Positions 8,721 to 15,951 of a DNA stretch of 64,000 nucleotides are shown piece by piece. How positions within the stretch are numbered: the first letter of the stretch is position 1; each line of letters starts with the position of its first letter. This DNA comes from CAYMZZ01 sp044463125. Lineage in GTDB: Bacteria; Bacteroidota; Bacteroidia; Chitinophagales; Chitinophagaceae. Under the pieces are notes generated by a model that had not been told where the DNA came from, did not search any database, and saw only the letters and a program-made list of their open reading frames with translations. The position numbers were made by a program, and so were the translations under genes. The stretch is taken from positions 1 through 64,000 of the forward strand of contig JBIQMS010000005.1 in the NCBI GenBank assembly GCA_044463125.1, written 5' to 3'.

Positions 8721-9310
8721 TGGGCTGTTTTTTGTTCCATTTCTTTCAAAAATGCGACCAGTTTCTGGGTCGCCTTTCCGCGATGGCTGAATTGTTCTTT
8801 CTCTTCCAGGCTCATTTCTCCAAAACTACGATCGCTACCGGTGGGAATAAACACGGGATCATAACCAAAACCCTGCGTACCGCGTCGCTCCGGGGTAATG
8901 ATTCCTTCGCAAATTCCTTCAAACTGGTATTCGCGGCCATCGATGATCAGGGAGATAACGGTACGGAACCGTGCCTTGCGATTGGCCTGGCCTTCCAGTT
9001 TTTCCAGCAGCAGATCAATATTTTTTTCAAATGATTTTTCCTCACCGGCATAACGGGCGCTGCGCACGCCGGGCTCACCATTCAGGGCTTCCACTTCAAG
9101 CCCCGTGTCTTCGCTAAAGCAATTGGTTTGGGTGAGTTGATAAATTACTTGCGATTTCTCCCGTGCATTTTCCTCCAGGGTGGGATGTGGCTCCGGAATA
9201 TCGCGATGAATGCCGGCTTCTTTCAGGGTGAGCAACTGAAACTGCTGCCCCACCAGGTGGCGGATTTCTTCCACTTTATGCGCATTGTTGGTCGCAAAAA
9301 TCAACTTCAT
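8717..9310 (-). CDS. rdgB: Non-canonical purine NTP pyrophosphatase RdgB/HAM1
   Basis: The enzyme hydrolyses dITP, XTP and ITP to monophosphates and cleans the nucleotide pool. The 197-residue product has the family motifs: ATNNAHKVEEI for triphosphate binding at the N-terminus, SEDTGLEVEAL with the catalytic Asp, GVRSARYAG, and near the C-terminus GFGYDPVFIP, SFGEMSLEEK and SHRGKA. It lies in the middle of a minus-strand operon, 18 bp after a hypothetical, possibly HolD-like gene, and overlapping the sigma factor by 4 bases. Confidence 0.96.
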   Translation of the reverse strand: MKLIFATNNAHKVEEIRHLVGQQFQLLTLKEAGIHRDIPEPHPTLEENAREKSQVIYQLTQTNCFSEDTGLEVEALNGEPGVRSARYAGEEKSFEKNIDLLLEKLEGQANRKARFRTVISLIIDGREYQFEGICEGIITPERRGTQGFGYDPVFIPTGSDRSFGEMSLEEKEQFSHRGKATQKLVAFLKEMEQKTAH

Positions 9311-9328
9311 GGCAACAAGATAATTGAA

Positions 9329-9901
9329 TTATTTTTTTATTCCGAAGATCGTGCGAAGGCAAACCCAAAGGTCCGATTTGCGTTGTTTGATTTCCCCGGC
9401 ATCTCCTTCCTGGAAATAGGCCAAAGCCGGCGTATACAAATAAGTGATGCCTGCATGCTGTTGCACCTGGAATGCTGGAAACTGAATGGGCAGCCCGAAA
9501 CTTTCCGGACTTACACCAAACAATAAAACGGTTTTGCTTTTCAATTCCGATACAATGTCTTTACCGACAACAGCATTTTTCGGATCAAAATTGTGGACCG
9601 CCACATCGTTGAGACTCATGCCGCAGGCTTTCAACATGGCCGTCAGCAGCTCAAGATCATTGTCGGGCAAATGGGTAAAACCGGCATTTTGAACAATCAC
9701 CGTTACCTGTCGCTGGTTATTACCCAGCCAGGCAAGGGTAGGGGGTGCTGTTTTTTCCTTTTGGTCTTTGCCAGCGGCTGGTATAACCGGCTTTTCTTCG
9801 GTCACCTGAAGTCTGGCGCCGGCCAGTTCCGTTAACACCAGGCTGCGGCCATAAAGTCCTTCCAGCAGTGCCGATGGGAGATGTATATCATTCAAACTCA
9901 T
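9329..9901 (-). CDS. Hypothetical protein, possible HolD-like
   Basis: A 190-residue cytoplasmic protein with no domain recognised with certainty. The second half (VTVIVQNAG..., a helical stretch, VLLFGVSPESFGLP, YLYTPALAYF, KSDLWVCLRTIFG) resembles the order of the DNA polymerase III psi subunit HolD: a beta strand, an alpha region, an LG-x-P segment, SPALTDL, then ALWQQI. The N-terminal part is more variable and includes a Lys/Pro-rich linker. It is first in an operon with rdgB. The HolD idea is by-eye inference. Confidence 0.55.
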   Translation of the reverse strand: MSLNDIHLPSALLEGLYGRSLVLTELAGARLQVTEEKPVIPAAGKDQKEKTAPPTLAWLGNNQRQVTVIVQNAGFTHLPDNDLELLTAMLKACGMSLNDVAVHNFDPKNAVVGKDIVSELKSKTVLLFGVSPESFGLPIQFPAFQVQQHAGITYLYTPALAYFQEGDAGEIKQRKSDLWVCLRTIFGIKK

Positions 9902-9955
9902 GTATTCCGTTAAATACTAATGCCTGTTAGTTAATTTTTCGTTTCTTTGCAGGGC

Positions 9956-9963
9956 CAAAAATA
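9956..9963 (-). promoter_or_regulatory. -7 box of the rdgB operon
   Basis: TATTTTTG on the minus strand matches TAnnTTTG and would give a leader of about 45-50 nt before ATG 9901. The divergent ilvE gene begins at 9971. A weaker TTTCTTTG at 9942-9949 on the plus strand may serve ilvE. Confidence 0.45.
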
Positions 9964-9970
9964 AATCATT

Positions 9971-11038
9971 ATGACAGGTGTTATGGAAATTTCGATAGAA
10001 CAGGTTAAGAATAGCAGGCTTCCTTCCGTGAAGCTGGAAAATATTCCTTTTGGAACGGTGTACACAGACCATATGCTGGAAGCCGATTACCAGGATGGGG
10101 AGTGGAAGCAGGTGCGCATCAGGCCCTACCAGCCGATTTCTTTTCAGCCCAGCATGGCGGCCCTGCATTATGGCCAGGCCATTTTTGAAGGCATTAAGGC
10201 ATATCGTAATGCAGAAGGCGATGCTTTTATTTTTCGACCTTTCGACAATTTCAAACGCTTTAACCAGTCAGCGGCCCGCATGAATATGCCGGAAGTGCGG
10301 GAGGATATTTTTATCGAAGGCATGAAGCAATTGATTGCGATGGATAAGGAATGGATTCCTGCCAAAAAGGATCATTCGCTTTATATCCGCCCGGTAATGT
10401 TTGCCACGGACGAAAGCCTGGGAGTTCGCCCCTCGCGTGCTTATAAATTCTTTATCATCCTCAGCCCCACCGGTCCTTATTTCGTGAACCCGATGCGGAT
10501 TCTGGTGGAGGAAAAGTACACCCGCGCTGCACCCGGCGGTGTTGGTTTTGCCAAGAATGCGGGAAACTATGGAGGCAGTATGCTGGCTTCCACGCTCGCG
10601 CAGCGCGAAGGATTTGATCAGGTGCTGTGGACCGATGCCTTTGAACACAAATGGCTGCAGGAAGTGGGTATGATGAACGTATTCTTCGTGGTGGATGGCA
10701 AGGTTATTACCCCCTCCCTGGAAGAAGGAACTATCCTGGAAGGAGTAACCCGCTCCAGCGTTATTACGGGTTTGAAAGAAATGGGCTATAAGGTGGAAGA
10801 AAGAAGAATCCATATCGACGAGATTGTGGACGCTTACAAAAAAGGTAAACTGAACGAGATATTCGGAACCGGAACGGCCGCGGTGATCGCCCCGGTGAAG
10901 GAATTGAGCTACAGCGGATTTTCAATGACGCTGGATACGGAACAGTACAAAGTGTCGCCGGCGGTGAAGCAATGGTTGAGTGCCATCCGTGAGGGACGCC
11001 AGGCCGATAGCCATGGCTGGATGCTTAAACTGCCCTAA
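9971..11038 (+). CDS. ilvE: Branched-chain amino acid aminotransferase
   Basis: This PLP enzyme interconverts Val, Leu and Ile with their 2-oxo acids. The 355-residue length fits the long bacterial/eukaryotic type. Visible motifs are FEGIKAYR (about 72-79), the PLP lysine in GFAKNAGNYGG (Lys195), and a C-terminal TRSSVI followed by EIFGTGTAAVI that binds the cofactor phosphate. An in-frame ATG at 9983 is an alternative start. The gene is divergent from the rdgB operon and precedes the rpsL promoter, with no other branched-chain genes nearby. Confidence 0.95.
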   Translation: MTGVMEISIEQVKNSRLPSVKLENIPFGTVYTDHMLEADYQDGEWKQVRIRPYQPISFQPSMAALHYGQAIFEGIKAYRNAEGDAFIFRPFDNFKRFNQSAARMNMPEVREDIFIEGMKQLIAMDKEWIPAKKDHSLYIRPVMFATDESLGVRPSRAYKFFIILSPTGPYFVNPMRILVEEKYTRAAPGGVGFAKNAGNYGGSMLASTLAQREGFDQVLWTDAFEHKWLQEVGMMNVFFVVDGKVITPSLEEGTILEGVTRSSVITGLKEMGYKVEERRIHIDEIVDAYKKGKLNEIFGTGTAAVIAPVKELSYSGFSMTLDTEQYKVSPAVKQWLSAIREGRQADSHGWMLKLP

Positions 11039-11094
11039 TAATCAGGATTAAATGGGGGACCGGTAGCTTTTTTTTATGTAATTGGCTGGTTTTT

Positions 11095-11125
11095 TTGGTA
11101 TTTCCCTGCCTTGCCTTTACCTTTG
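11095..11125 (+). promoter_or_regulatory. Promoter of rpsL-rpsG
   Basis: TTG at 11095-11097 (inside a T-run) and TACCTTTG at 11118-11125 are 20 bp apart and fit the Bacteroidota -33/-7 pattern. The same TACCTTTGC box precedes fusA and rpsJ in this window. Confidence 0.7.
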
Positions 11126-11150
11126 CCGTCCCAAAAATAAAGCACGTAGA

Positions 11151-11531
11151 ATGCCTACTATTCAGCAATTAGTTAGAAAAGGAAGAGAGATTATCCGGGC
11201 CAAGAGCAAATCCAGGGCTTTGGATCAGTGCCCCCAGCGTCGTGGCGTATGTACACGCGTGTACACCACCACACCCAAAAAACCCAACTCCGCGCTGCGT
11301 AAAGTAGCTAAAGTGCGTTTGACTAATAAGGTGGAGGTGATCGCTTATATTCCGGGTGAAGGCCACAACCTTCAGGAGCACTCTATCGTGCTGATCCGCG
11401 GTGGTCGTGTGAAGGATCTGCCAGGTGTGCGTTACCATATCGTGCGCGGTTCGCTGGATACTGCGGGCGTTAAGGATCGTAAACAAAGCCGTTCCAAATA
11501 CGGTACGAAGAAAGAAAAAGCGAAGAAATAA
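11151..11531 (+). CDS. rpsL: 30S ribosomal protein S12
   Basis: S12 sits at the decoding centre of the small subunit and affects translational accuracy. The 126-residue product carries the conserved PKKPNSALRK segment, with the lysines usual for streptomycin-sensitive S12, and GGRVKDLPGVRYH. The start is ATG 11151 (MPTIQQLVR). A longer reading from 11082 runs through the promoter and is rejected. The basic tail ends in KKEKAKK. It is co-transcribed with rpsG, 48 bp downstream. Confidence 0.98.
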   Translation: MPTIQQLVRKGREIIRAKSKSRALDQCPQRRGVCTRVYTTTPKKPNSALRKVAKVRLTNKVEVIAYIPGEGHNLQEHSIVLIRGGRVKDLPGVRYHIVRGSLDTAGVKDRKQSRSKYGTKKEKAKK

Positions 11532-11579
11532 TAAGCTATTCAGTTATTACCTCAACATTCGATCAATTCATAATACACC

Positions 11580-12047
11580 ATGCGTAAAGCACAAGCAAAG
11601 AAACTCCCCCTGGCACCGGATCCCCGGTTCAACGACAAACTGGTTACCCGTTTTGTCAACAACCTGATGTGGGAAGGAAAGAAAAGTGGCGCATTCACCA
11701 TTTTCTACGATGCCGTGGATAAAGTAGCCAAACAAACCGGTGAAGATGGATATGAGGTTTGGAAAAAGGCCCTGACCAATGTAACGCCTGCCGTAGAAGT
11801 GCGCAGCCGTCGTATTGGTGGTGCAACCTTCCAGATTCCTACCGAAGTAAGACCCGACCGCAAAATATCGCTCAGCATTAAGTGGCTGATCCGCTATAGC
11901 CGCGAACGTAATGGTCGCAGCATGGCTGATAAACTGGCTAACGAAATCGTAGCAGCCAGTAAAGGAGAGGGTGCGGCTTTCAAAAAGAAAGAAGATACAC
12001 ACCGGATGGCCGAAGCCAACAAGGCATTCGCTCACTTCCGTGTTTAA
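11580..12047 (+). CDS. rpsG: 30S ribosomal protein S7
   Basis: S7 binds the 3' major domain of 16S rRNA and lies near the E site. The 155-residue protein is full length, with VEVRSRRIGGATFQIP and the C-terminal THRMAEANKAFAHFR typical of the family. In most Bacteroidota fusA and rpsJ follow. Here rpsG ends in a strong terminator instead, and fusA lies 7.5 kb away. Confidence 0.98.
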   Translation: MRKAQAKKLPLAPDPRFNDKLVTRFVNNLMWEGKKSGAFTIFYDAVDKVAKQTGEDGYEVWKKALTNVTPAVEVRSRRIGGATFQIPTEVRPDRKISLSIKWLIRYSRERNGRSMADKLANEIVAASKGEGAAFKKKEDTHRMAEANKAFAHFRV

Positions 12048-12065
12048 CATGTGTAACAGAACGAT

Positions 12066-12101
12066 AAAAAAGAATCCCGCCACTGGCGGGATTCTTTTTT
12101 T
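12066..12101. terminator. Bidirectional intrinsic terminator
   Basis: A GAATCCCGCCA / TGGCGGGATTC stem is flanked by an A-run on the left and a T-run on the right. It lies between the convergent rpsG and histone-like genes and can serve both strands. Confidence 0.9.
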
Positions 12102-12139
12102 ATGCTCATTGAATGAAGTGAATCCTCTCAGGACTTCTT

Positions 12140-12634
12140 CTAAAAGTTGAACTGGGTGTCTTTTTCGTTGTTGTCGTTTCCGCCATTGCCAAACATATCG
12201 CCCTGTACAGGCTCCGGGCTTTCAACGGGAACAACAGGCGCAGGTGGTACTACCGGAGCTGCTGCGGGTTTCTTACGGGGCGCAACAGCTTTTTTCACTT
12301 TGCTGGCCACTTTCCGAACCGCTTTTTTGGCAGACTTCTTCGCAGCACCCGCTTTCTTTGCTACTTTACCGGCTACTTTTTTGGCCGCTTTTTTTACCGC
12401 TTTCTTTTTGGCGGCAGCTTTCTTCACTACCTTTTTGGCTACTTTACGAGCACCTTTCTTAACGGCCTTCTTTTTCGACGCGGCTTTCTTCGCCACTTTG
12501 CGGACCGATTTTTTCACGGCTTTTTTAGCAGAGGCAGCCTTTTTGGCTACTTTTTTGGCCGCTTTGCGAACCACTTTTTTGGCTGCTTTCTTTTTGGCAG
12601 CTGGTTTAGCTTTTGCTTTCTTTTTCGAAGGCAT
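12140..12634 (-). CDS. Lys/Ala-rich histone H1-like protein
   Basis: A 164-residue protein whose first 120 residues are almost only Lys, Ala, Val and Arg in AKKAVKK / RKVAKKAA repeats, like the C-terminal domain of histone H1 and the bacterial H1-like proteins (Hc1, AlgP type). It probably binds and condenses DNA. The Pro-rich hinge (APVVPPAPVVP) and the acidic tail (NDNNEKDTQFNF) are distinct from the basic part. It is monocistronic and stops 39 bp from the shared terminator. The composition is genuine in this frame; the opposite-strand reading is a shadow. Confidence 0.85.
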   Translation of the reverse strand: MPSKKKAKAKPAAKKKAAKKVVRKAAKKVAKKAASAKKAVKKSVRKVAKKAASKKKAVKKGARKVAKKVVKKAAAKKKAVKKAAKKVAGKVAKKAGAAKKSAKKAVRKVASKVKKAVAPRKKPAAAPVVPPAPVVPVESPEPVQGDMFGNGGNDNNEKDTQFNF

Positions 12635-12724
12635 ACAACTGGATTTTTGGTTTAATGAATTAGACGGTTGTTGTTCAATGCTTCATTGAAATTACAATTG
12701 TTTTTTACTTAAGCAGAAAAAAAA

Positions 12725-12756
12725 TTTGGATTGATTAACACTGTTAAGTATGTTTG
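12725..12756 (+). promoter_or_regulatory. tetR promoter with internal operator
   Basis: TTTG (12725-12728) and TATGTTTG (12749-12756) are 20 bp apart and form a promoter before the TetR gene. The spacer holds the perfect palindrome TTAACACTGTTAA (12735-12747), well placed for autorepression. A near copy lies before the efflux genes at 13430. Confidence 0.7.
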
Positions 12757-12772
12757 CACTGTAAATCTGGAT

Positions 12773-13411
12773 ATGGGTATCAAAGAGCGTAAACTGAAGC
12801 ACAAGGAGGATCTGAAACAGAGCATTCTCGACGCGGCCAAGAAGCTGTTTCTGACCGATGGCTACGGCGCTACCTCTATCCGAAAGATTGCCGCCGAAAT
12901 TGAATTTAGCCCCACCACCATTTACCTCTACTACAAAGACAAGGCCGAGATCGCACACGCCCTGCACCAGGAAGGTTTCAAAGAACTGGCAGGCCGTTTT
13001 GCAGTGCTCGCCCATATAGAAGCTCCCTTTGAAAGGCTCAAAGCCATGGGACGTGTATATATTCAATTTGCGCTGGAGAACCGGGAGTATTATGAGTTGA
13101 TGTTTGTGATGCGGGAGCCTCTCGATTATCTCGGTCACGACGATGATGAATCTTGCTGGCAGGAAGGTAAGGCTGCTTTCCAGTTTTTGCTGGGCACCAT
13201 CCAGGAGTGCCAGGCTGCCGGGCACTTTGTGCAATTTGATGCCGAATCCTTTTCCCTAATGGTTTGGAGTACCATGCATGGTTTGTGTACGCTTCAGTTG
13301 CATGGGCATTTAGATCAGGTGGTAGAAAAGAAACAATTGCTGGCCGGAGTGGAAAATGTATTAAACCATACCTACGAAACCTATGTACGCGTGCTGGAAT
13401 CACTGAGGTGA
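12773..13411 (+). CDS. TetR-family transcriptional regulator
   Basis: A 212-residue repressor with an N-terminal TetR helix-turn-helix (about residues 12-60: QSILDAAKKLFLTDGYGA, then TSIRKIAAEIEFS, then TTIYLYYKDKAEI) and a helical ligand-binding C-terminal part. ATG 12773 (MGIKERKLK) lies 16 bp after the -7 box. The outer-membrane efflux gene starts 34 bp downstream of its stop. Matching palindromes before both genes suggest that it represses itself and the RND efflux operon. The inducer is unknown. Confidence 0.92.
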   Translation: MGIKERKLKHKEDLKQSILDAAKKLFLTDGYGATSIRKIAAEIEFSPTTIYLYYKDKAEIAHALHQEGFKELAGRFAVLAHIEAPFERLKAMGRVYIQFALENREYYELMFVMREPLDYLGHDDDESCWQEGKAAFQFLLGTIQECQAAGHFVQFDAESFSLMVWSTMHGLCTLQLHGHLDQVVEKKQLLAGVENVLNHTYETYVRVLESLR

Positions 13412-13429
13412 TTTTTTTTGAAACGAAAG

Positions 13430-13442
13430 TTAACACTGTAAA
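13430..13442 (+). promoter_or_regulatory. Second TetR operator candidate
   Basis: TTAACACTGTAAA differs from the perfect palindrome at 12735-12747 (TTAACACTGTTAA) at one base. It ends two bases before the start codon of the TolC-like gene. The match of two 13-bp sites in the two relevant places supports a regulon of TetR and efflux pump. Confidence 0.55.
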
Positions 13443-13444
13443 TA

Positions 13445-14821
13445 ATGAGAACGGTATTCATTCGTGCCGGCATGGCCGGCGCCTTATCCTTTGCCGCTTT
13501 TTTTCTGTCCCTAACCGCATCCGGCCAAAAGGGGATTATTGATGTGTATATTGATTCGGCATGGCAGTCGAACCTGGTGTTGCAACAAAAGCAGGTCAGC
13601 CTGGAAAAAGCGCGACAGTCACTGGCCATTGCCAAAGGTTATTTCCTTCCCGAGCTGAATTTTTTGGCCGGATACCAAACCGCAGGTGGGGGACGTAACA
13701 TTGAGTTGCCGTTGGGAACATTGCTCAACGAAGCGTATTCAACCCTCAATCAGCTCACCGGCACCAGCCGCTTTCCACAACTGGAAGATCAGTCCGTGAA
13801 TTTCTTTCCCAAGAATTTTCATGACGCCAAACTCCGTACCAGCATGCCCATTTTGAACCCGGAGATAAGGCACAACAGAACTTTAGCGGAACAACAGATT
13901 GGCATATCCGAATTGGAACTGGATATATATAAGCGCGACCTGGCCCTGGAGGTAAAGACTGCTTACTACAATTATCTGAGTGCCCTTCGAGCCGTCAGCA
14001 TATATGAAAACGCTTTGTTGCTGGCCGAAGAAGGTTTGCGGGTGAACCAGTCGCTATTGGATAATGGAAAAGGCCTTCCGGCTTATGTGTTGCGGGCGGA
14101 AAGCGAAATCGCGACGGTGAAGGCGGCCATCAGCGCCGCGCGCCTGCAGGCCGATAATGCAGCACGCTATTTCAACTTTTTGCTCAACCGGCCTTTCGGT
14201 AGCACAATCCACACACTTGAAACGGTGAAGGATATGCCGGACGGGTTACTGGGCGTAAATGTTGTTGACAGCAATTCATCAAGGGAGGAATTAAAAGCCA
14301 TGCAGAAACTGGTTTCCATCCGTGAAACGGTTCTTTCGTTGCGGAAATCAGCTTTCAAGCCCCGCTTGAACGGATTTCTGGATCTGGGTACACAGTCAGA
14401 AGGATGGAAGTTCAATGCACAATCGCGCTATTATCTTTTCGGCCTTCAACTCGAAATGCCATTGTTTACCGGTCAGCGCAATCGCAATCGCATCCGGCAA
14501 TCGGAACTGGAGAAAAAGGAAGCAGAACTGAACCTGCAGCAAACCAGTTTGCAATTGCAGTTGACGGCACGGCAATCGCAGAACAATCTTCTTTCCGCCC
14601 GAGAGCAATTGGGTGCCAGCGAAAAGCAATTGGAGTCGGCCGCCAGCTATCAACGACTGATAGAACGGGGTTATCGCGAGGGCGTGAATTCCTTTATAGA
14701 AACCGTTGACGCCCGCAACCAGTTGACGCAGGCGCAACTGCAACATACCATTAACCAATATAAACTGCTGATTGCCGCGGCGGAACTGGAGCGGCAAACA
14801 GCATCTTATCCCATCAACTAA
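13445..14821 (+). CDS. TolC-family outer membrane efflux protein
   Basis: Outer-membrane channel of a tripartite efflux pump. The 458-residue protein has a signal peptide (about 1-27), then two long alpha-helical coiled stretches in each half, as in OEP-family proteins (for example LEKARQSLAIAKGYFLPEL, LALEVKTAYYNYLSALRAV and, near the end, YREGVNSFIETVDARNQLTQ). It is first in a three-gene pump operon with an adaptor and an RND permease, right behind the tetR gene. The substrate is not predictable. Confidence 0.92.
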   Translation: MRTVFIRAGMAGALSFAAFFLSLTASGQKGIIDVYIDSAWQSNLVLQQKQVSLEKARQSLAIAKGYFLPELNFLAGYQTAGGGRNIELPLGTLLNEAYSTLNQLTGTSRFPQLEDQSVNFFPKNFHDAKLRTSMPILNPEIRHNRTLAEQQIGISELELDIYKRDLALEVKTAYYNYLSALRAVSIYENALLLAEEGLRVNQSLLDNGKGLPAYVLRAESEIATVKAAISAARLQADNAARYFNFLLNRPFGSTIHTLETVKDMPDGLLGVNVVDSNSSREELKAMQKLVSIRETVLSLRKSAFKPRLNGFLDLGTQSEGWKFNAQSRYYLFGLQLEMPLFTGQRNRNRIRQSELEKKEAELNLQQTSLQLQLTARQSQNNLLSAREQLGASEKQLESAASYQRLIERGYREGVNSFIETVDARNQLTQAQLQHTINQYKLLIAAAELERQTASYPIN

Positions 14822-14828
14822 TTCAACT

Positions 14829-15896
14829 ATGGCATCAAAAACTATTGCCGCCGCCTTTTGGACATCCATCCTATTGGCGGCCTGCAACCAGGCAGAACCA
14901 ACCAACACGCAGGCAGAAGACCGCATACCCGTGCGTACGCTTTCCCTTATGACGGATACTATGAGCCAGACATTCAGCGTATCCGGACAGTTTACCACCG
15001 ATGATGAAACCCTGTTGTCGTTTAAAACAGGAGGCGTAATTCAAAAACTCTATGTGGAAGAAGGTGATCCTGTGCGTAAGGGGCAGTTGCTGGCCACGCT
15101 AAACCTGACCGAAGTGAATGCAGCCGTAGCGCAGGCAAAACTGGGTCTGCAGAAAGCGGAGCGTGACTTTGAAAGGGCCAACCGTCTTTATCTGGATAGC
15201 GTGGCAACGCTGGAACAAATGCAAAATGCGAAGACCGCGCTGGAACTGGCCAGGCAGCAATATGCCAGTGTCGGGTTTAATCAGCAATACTCGGAAATAA
15301 GAGCCACGCAAAGCGGATATGTGCTGAAAAAATTTGCGAATGAAGGCCAGATCACCGGCCCGGGCAATCCGGTTTTCCTGATCAATGGCGCCTCCGATGC
15401 AAAATGGCGACTGAAAGTGGGGGTGAGCGACCGCCAATGGGCTGCCATGCAATTGGGGGACCCTGCCCTGGTAAGTACCGAGCTGGCACCGGGGAAAGAA
15501 TTTGCCGCCAAAGTGTTGAAGAAATCGGAGGGGCTTGATCCGCAAACCGGCACTTTCCAATTATTGCTGGAGCTTGAAAACCTGCCCAAAGGATTAATCG
15601 CAACTGGGCTCTTCGGCAAAGCGAAGCTGTATCCAAAAGGATCGCAAACCGGATGGGCCATCCCCTTCGATGCCCTGCTGGACGGAGATGCACAGGAGGC
15701 CTATGTGTTTGTCACCAACGATGGAAAGACCGCACAGAAACAAAGAGTGGAAGTAGGGCGGGTGGATAAGGAGGCCGTTTGGATTGAGTCGGGACTTGAA
15801 AACGCGCGGGCCCTGATTATTTCCGGAAGCGCTTATCTGAACCATGGCTCCAACATACAAGTTTTGAATGAACCGGCGACGAACCCAAAAGATTGA
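14829..15896 (+). CDS. RND efflux periplasmic adaptor, lipoprotein
   Basis: Membrane-fusion (HlyD/AcrA-type) subunit linking the RND permease to the outer-membrane channel. The N-terminus is a lipoprotein signal with lipobox LAAC and the lipid-bearing Cys at residue 19. A barrel-sandwich half-motif (GGVIQKLYVEEGDPVRKGQLLA), a helical hairpin, the second half-motif (IRATQSGYVLKKFANEGQ) and C-terminal beta-barrel domains follow. The start is ATG 14829, 7 bp after the upstream stop. A longer reading from 14772 overlaps the channel gene and lacks a signal. Confidence 0.92.
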   Translation: MASKTIAAAFWTSILLAACNQAEPTNTQAEDRIPVRTLSLMTDTMSQTFSVSGQFTTDDETLLSFKTGGVIQKLYVEEGDPVRKGQLLATLNLTEVNAAVAQAKLGLQKAERDFERANRLYLDSVATLEQMQNAKTALELARQQYASVGFNQQYSEIRATQSGYVLKKFANEGQITGPGNPVFLINGASDAKWRLKVGVSDRQWAAMQLGDPALVSTELAPGKEFAAKVLKKSEGLDPQTGTFQLLLELENLPKGLIATGLFGKAKLYPKGSQTGWAIPFDALLDGDAQEAYVFVTNDGKTAQKQRVEVGRVDKEAVWIESGLENARALIISGSAYLNHGSNIQVLNEPATNPKD

Positions 15897-15951
15897 TGTT
15901 GTACAAAACAATTGAACCAAACGGCTTTTTGCGCCGGATCAACTGAATACC

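Noticed and set aside
12147..12689. Long plus-strand frame of 180 codons antisense to the histone-like gene
   Set aside because: It is the low-complexity complement of the Lys/Ala codons (Phe/Ala/Leu rich) and has no family features. The minus-strand frame has sensible composition and a tail.
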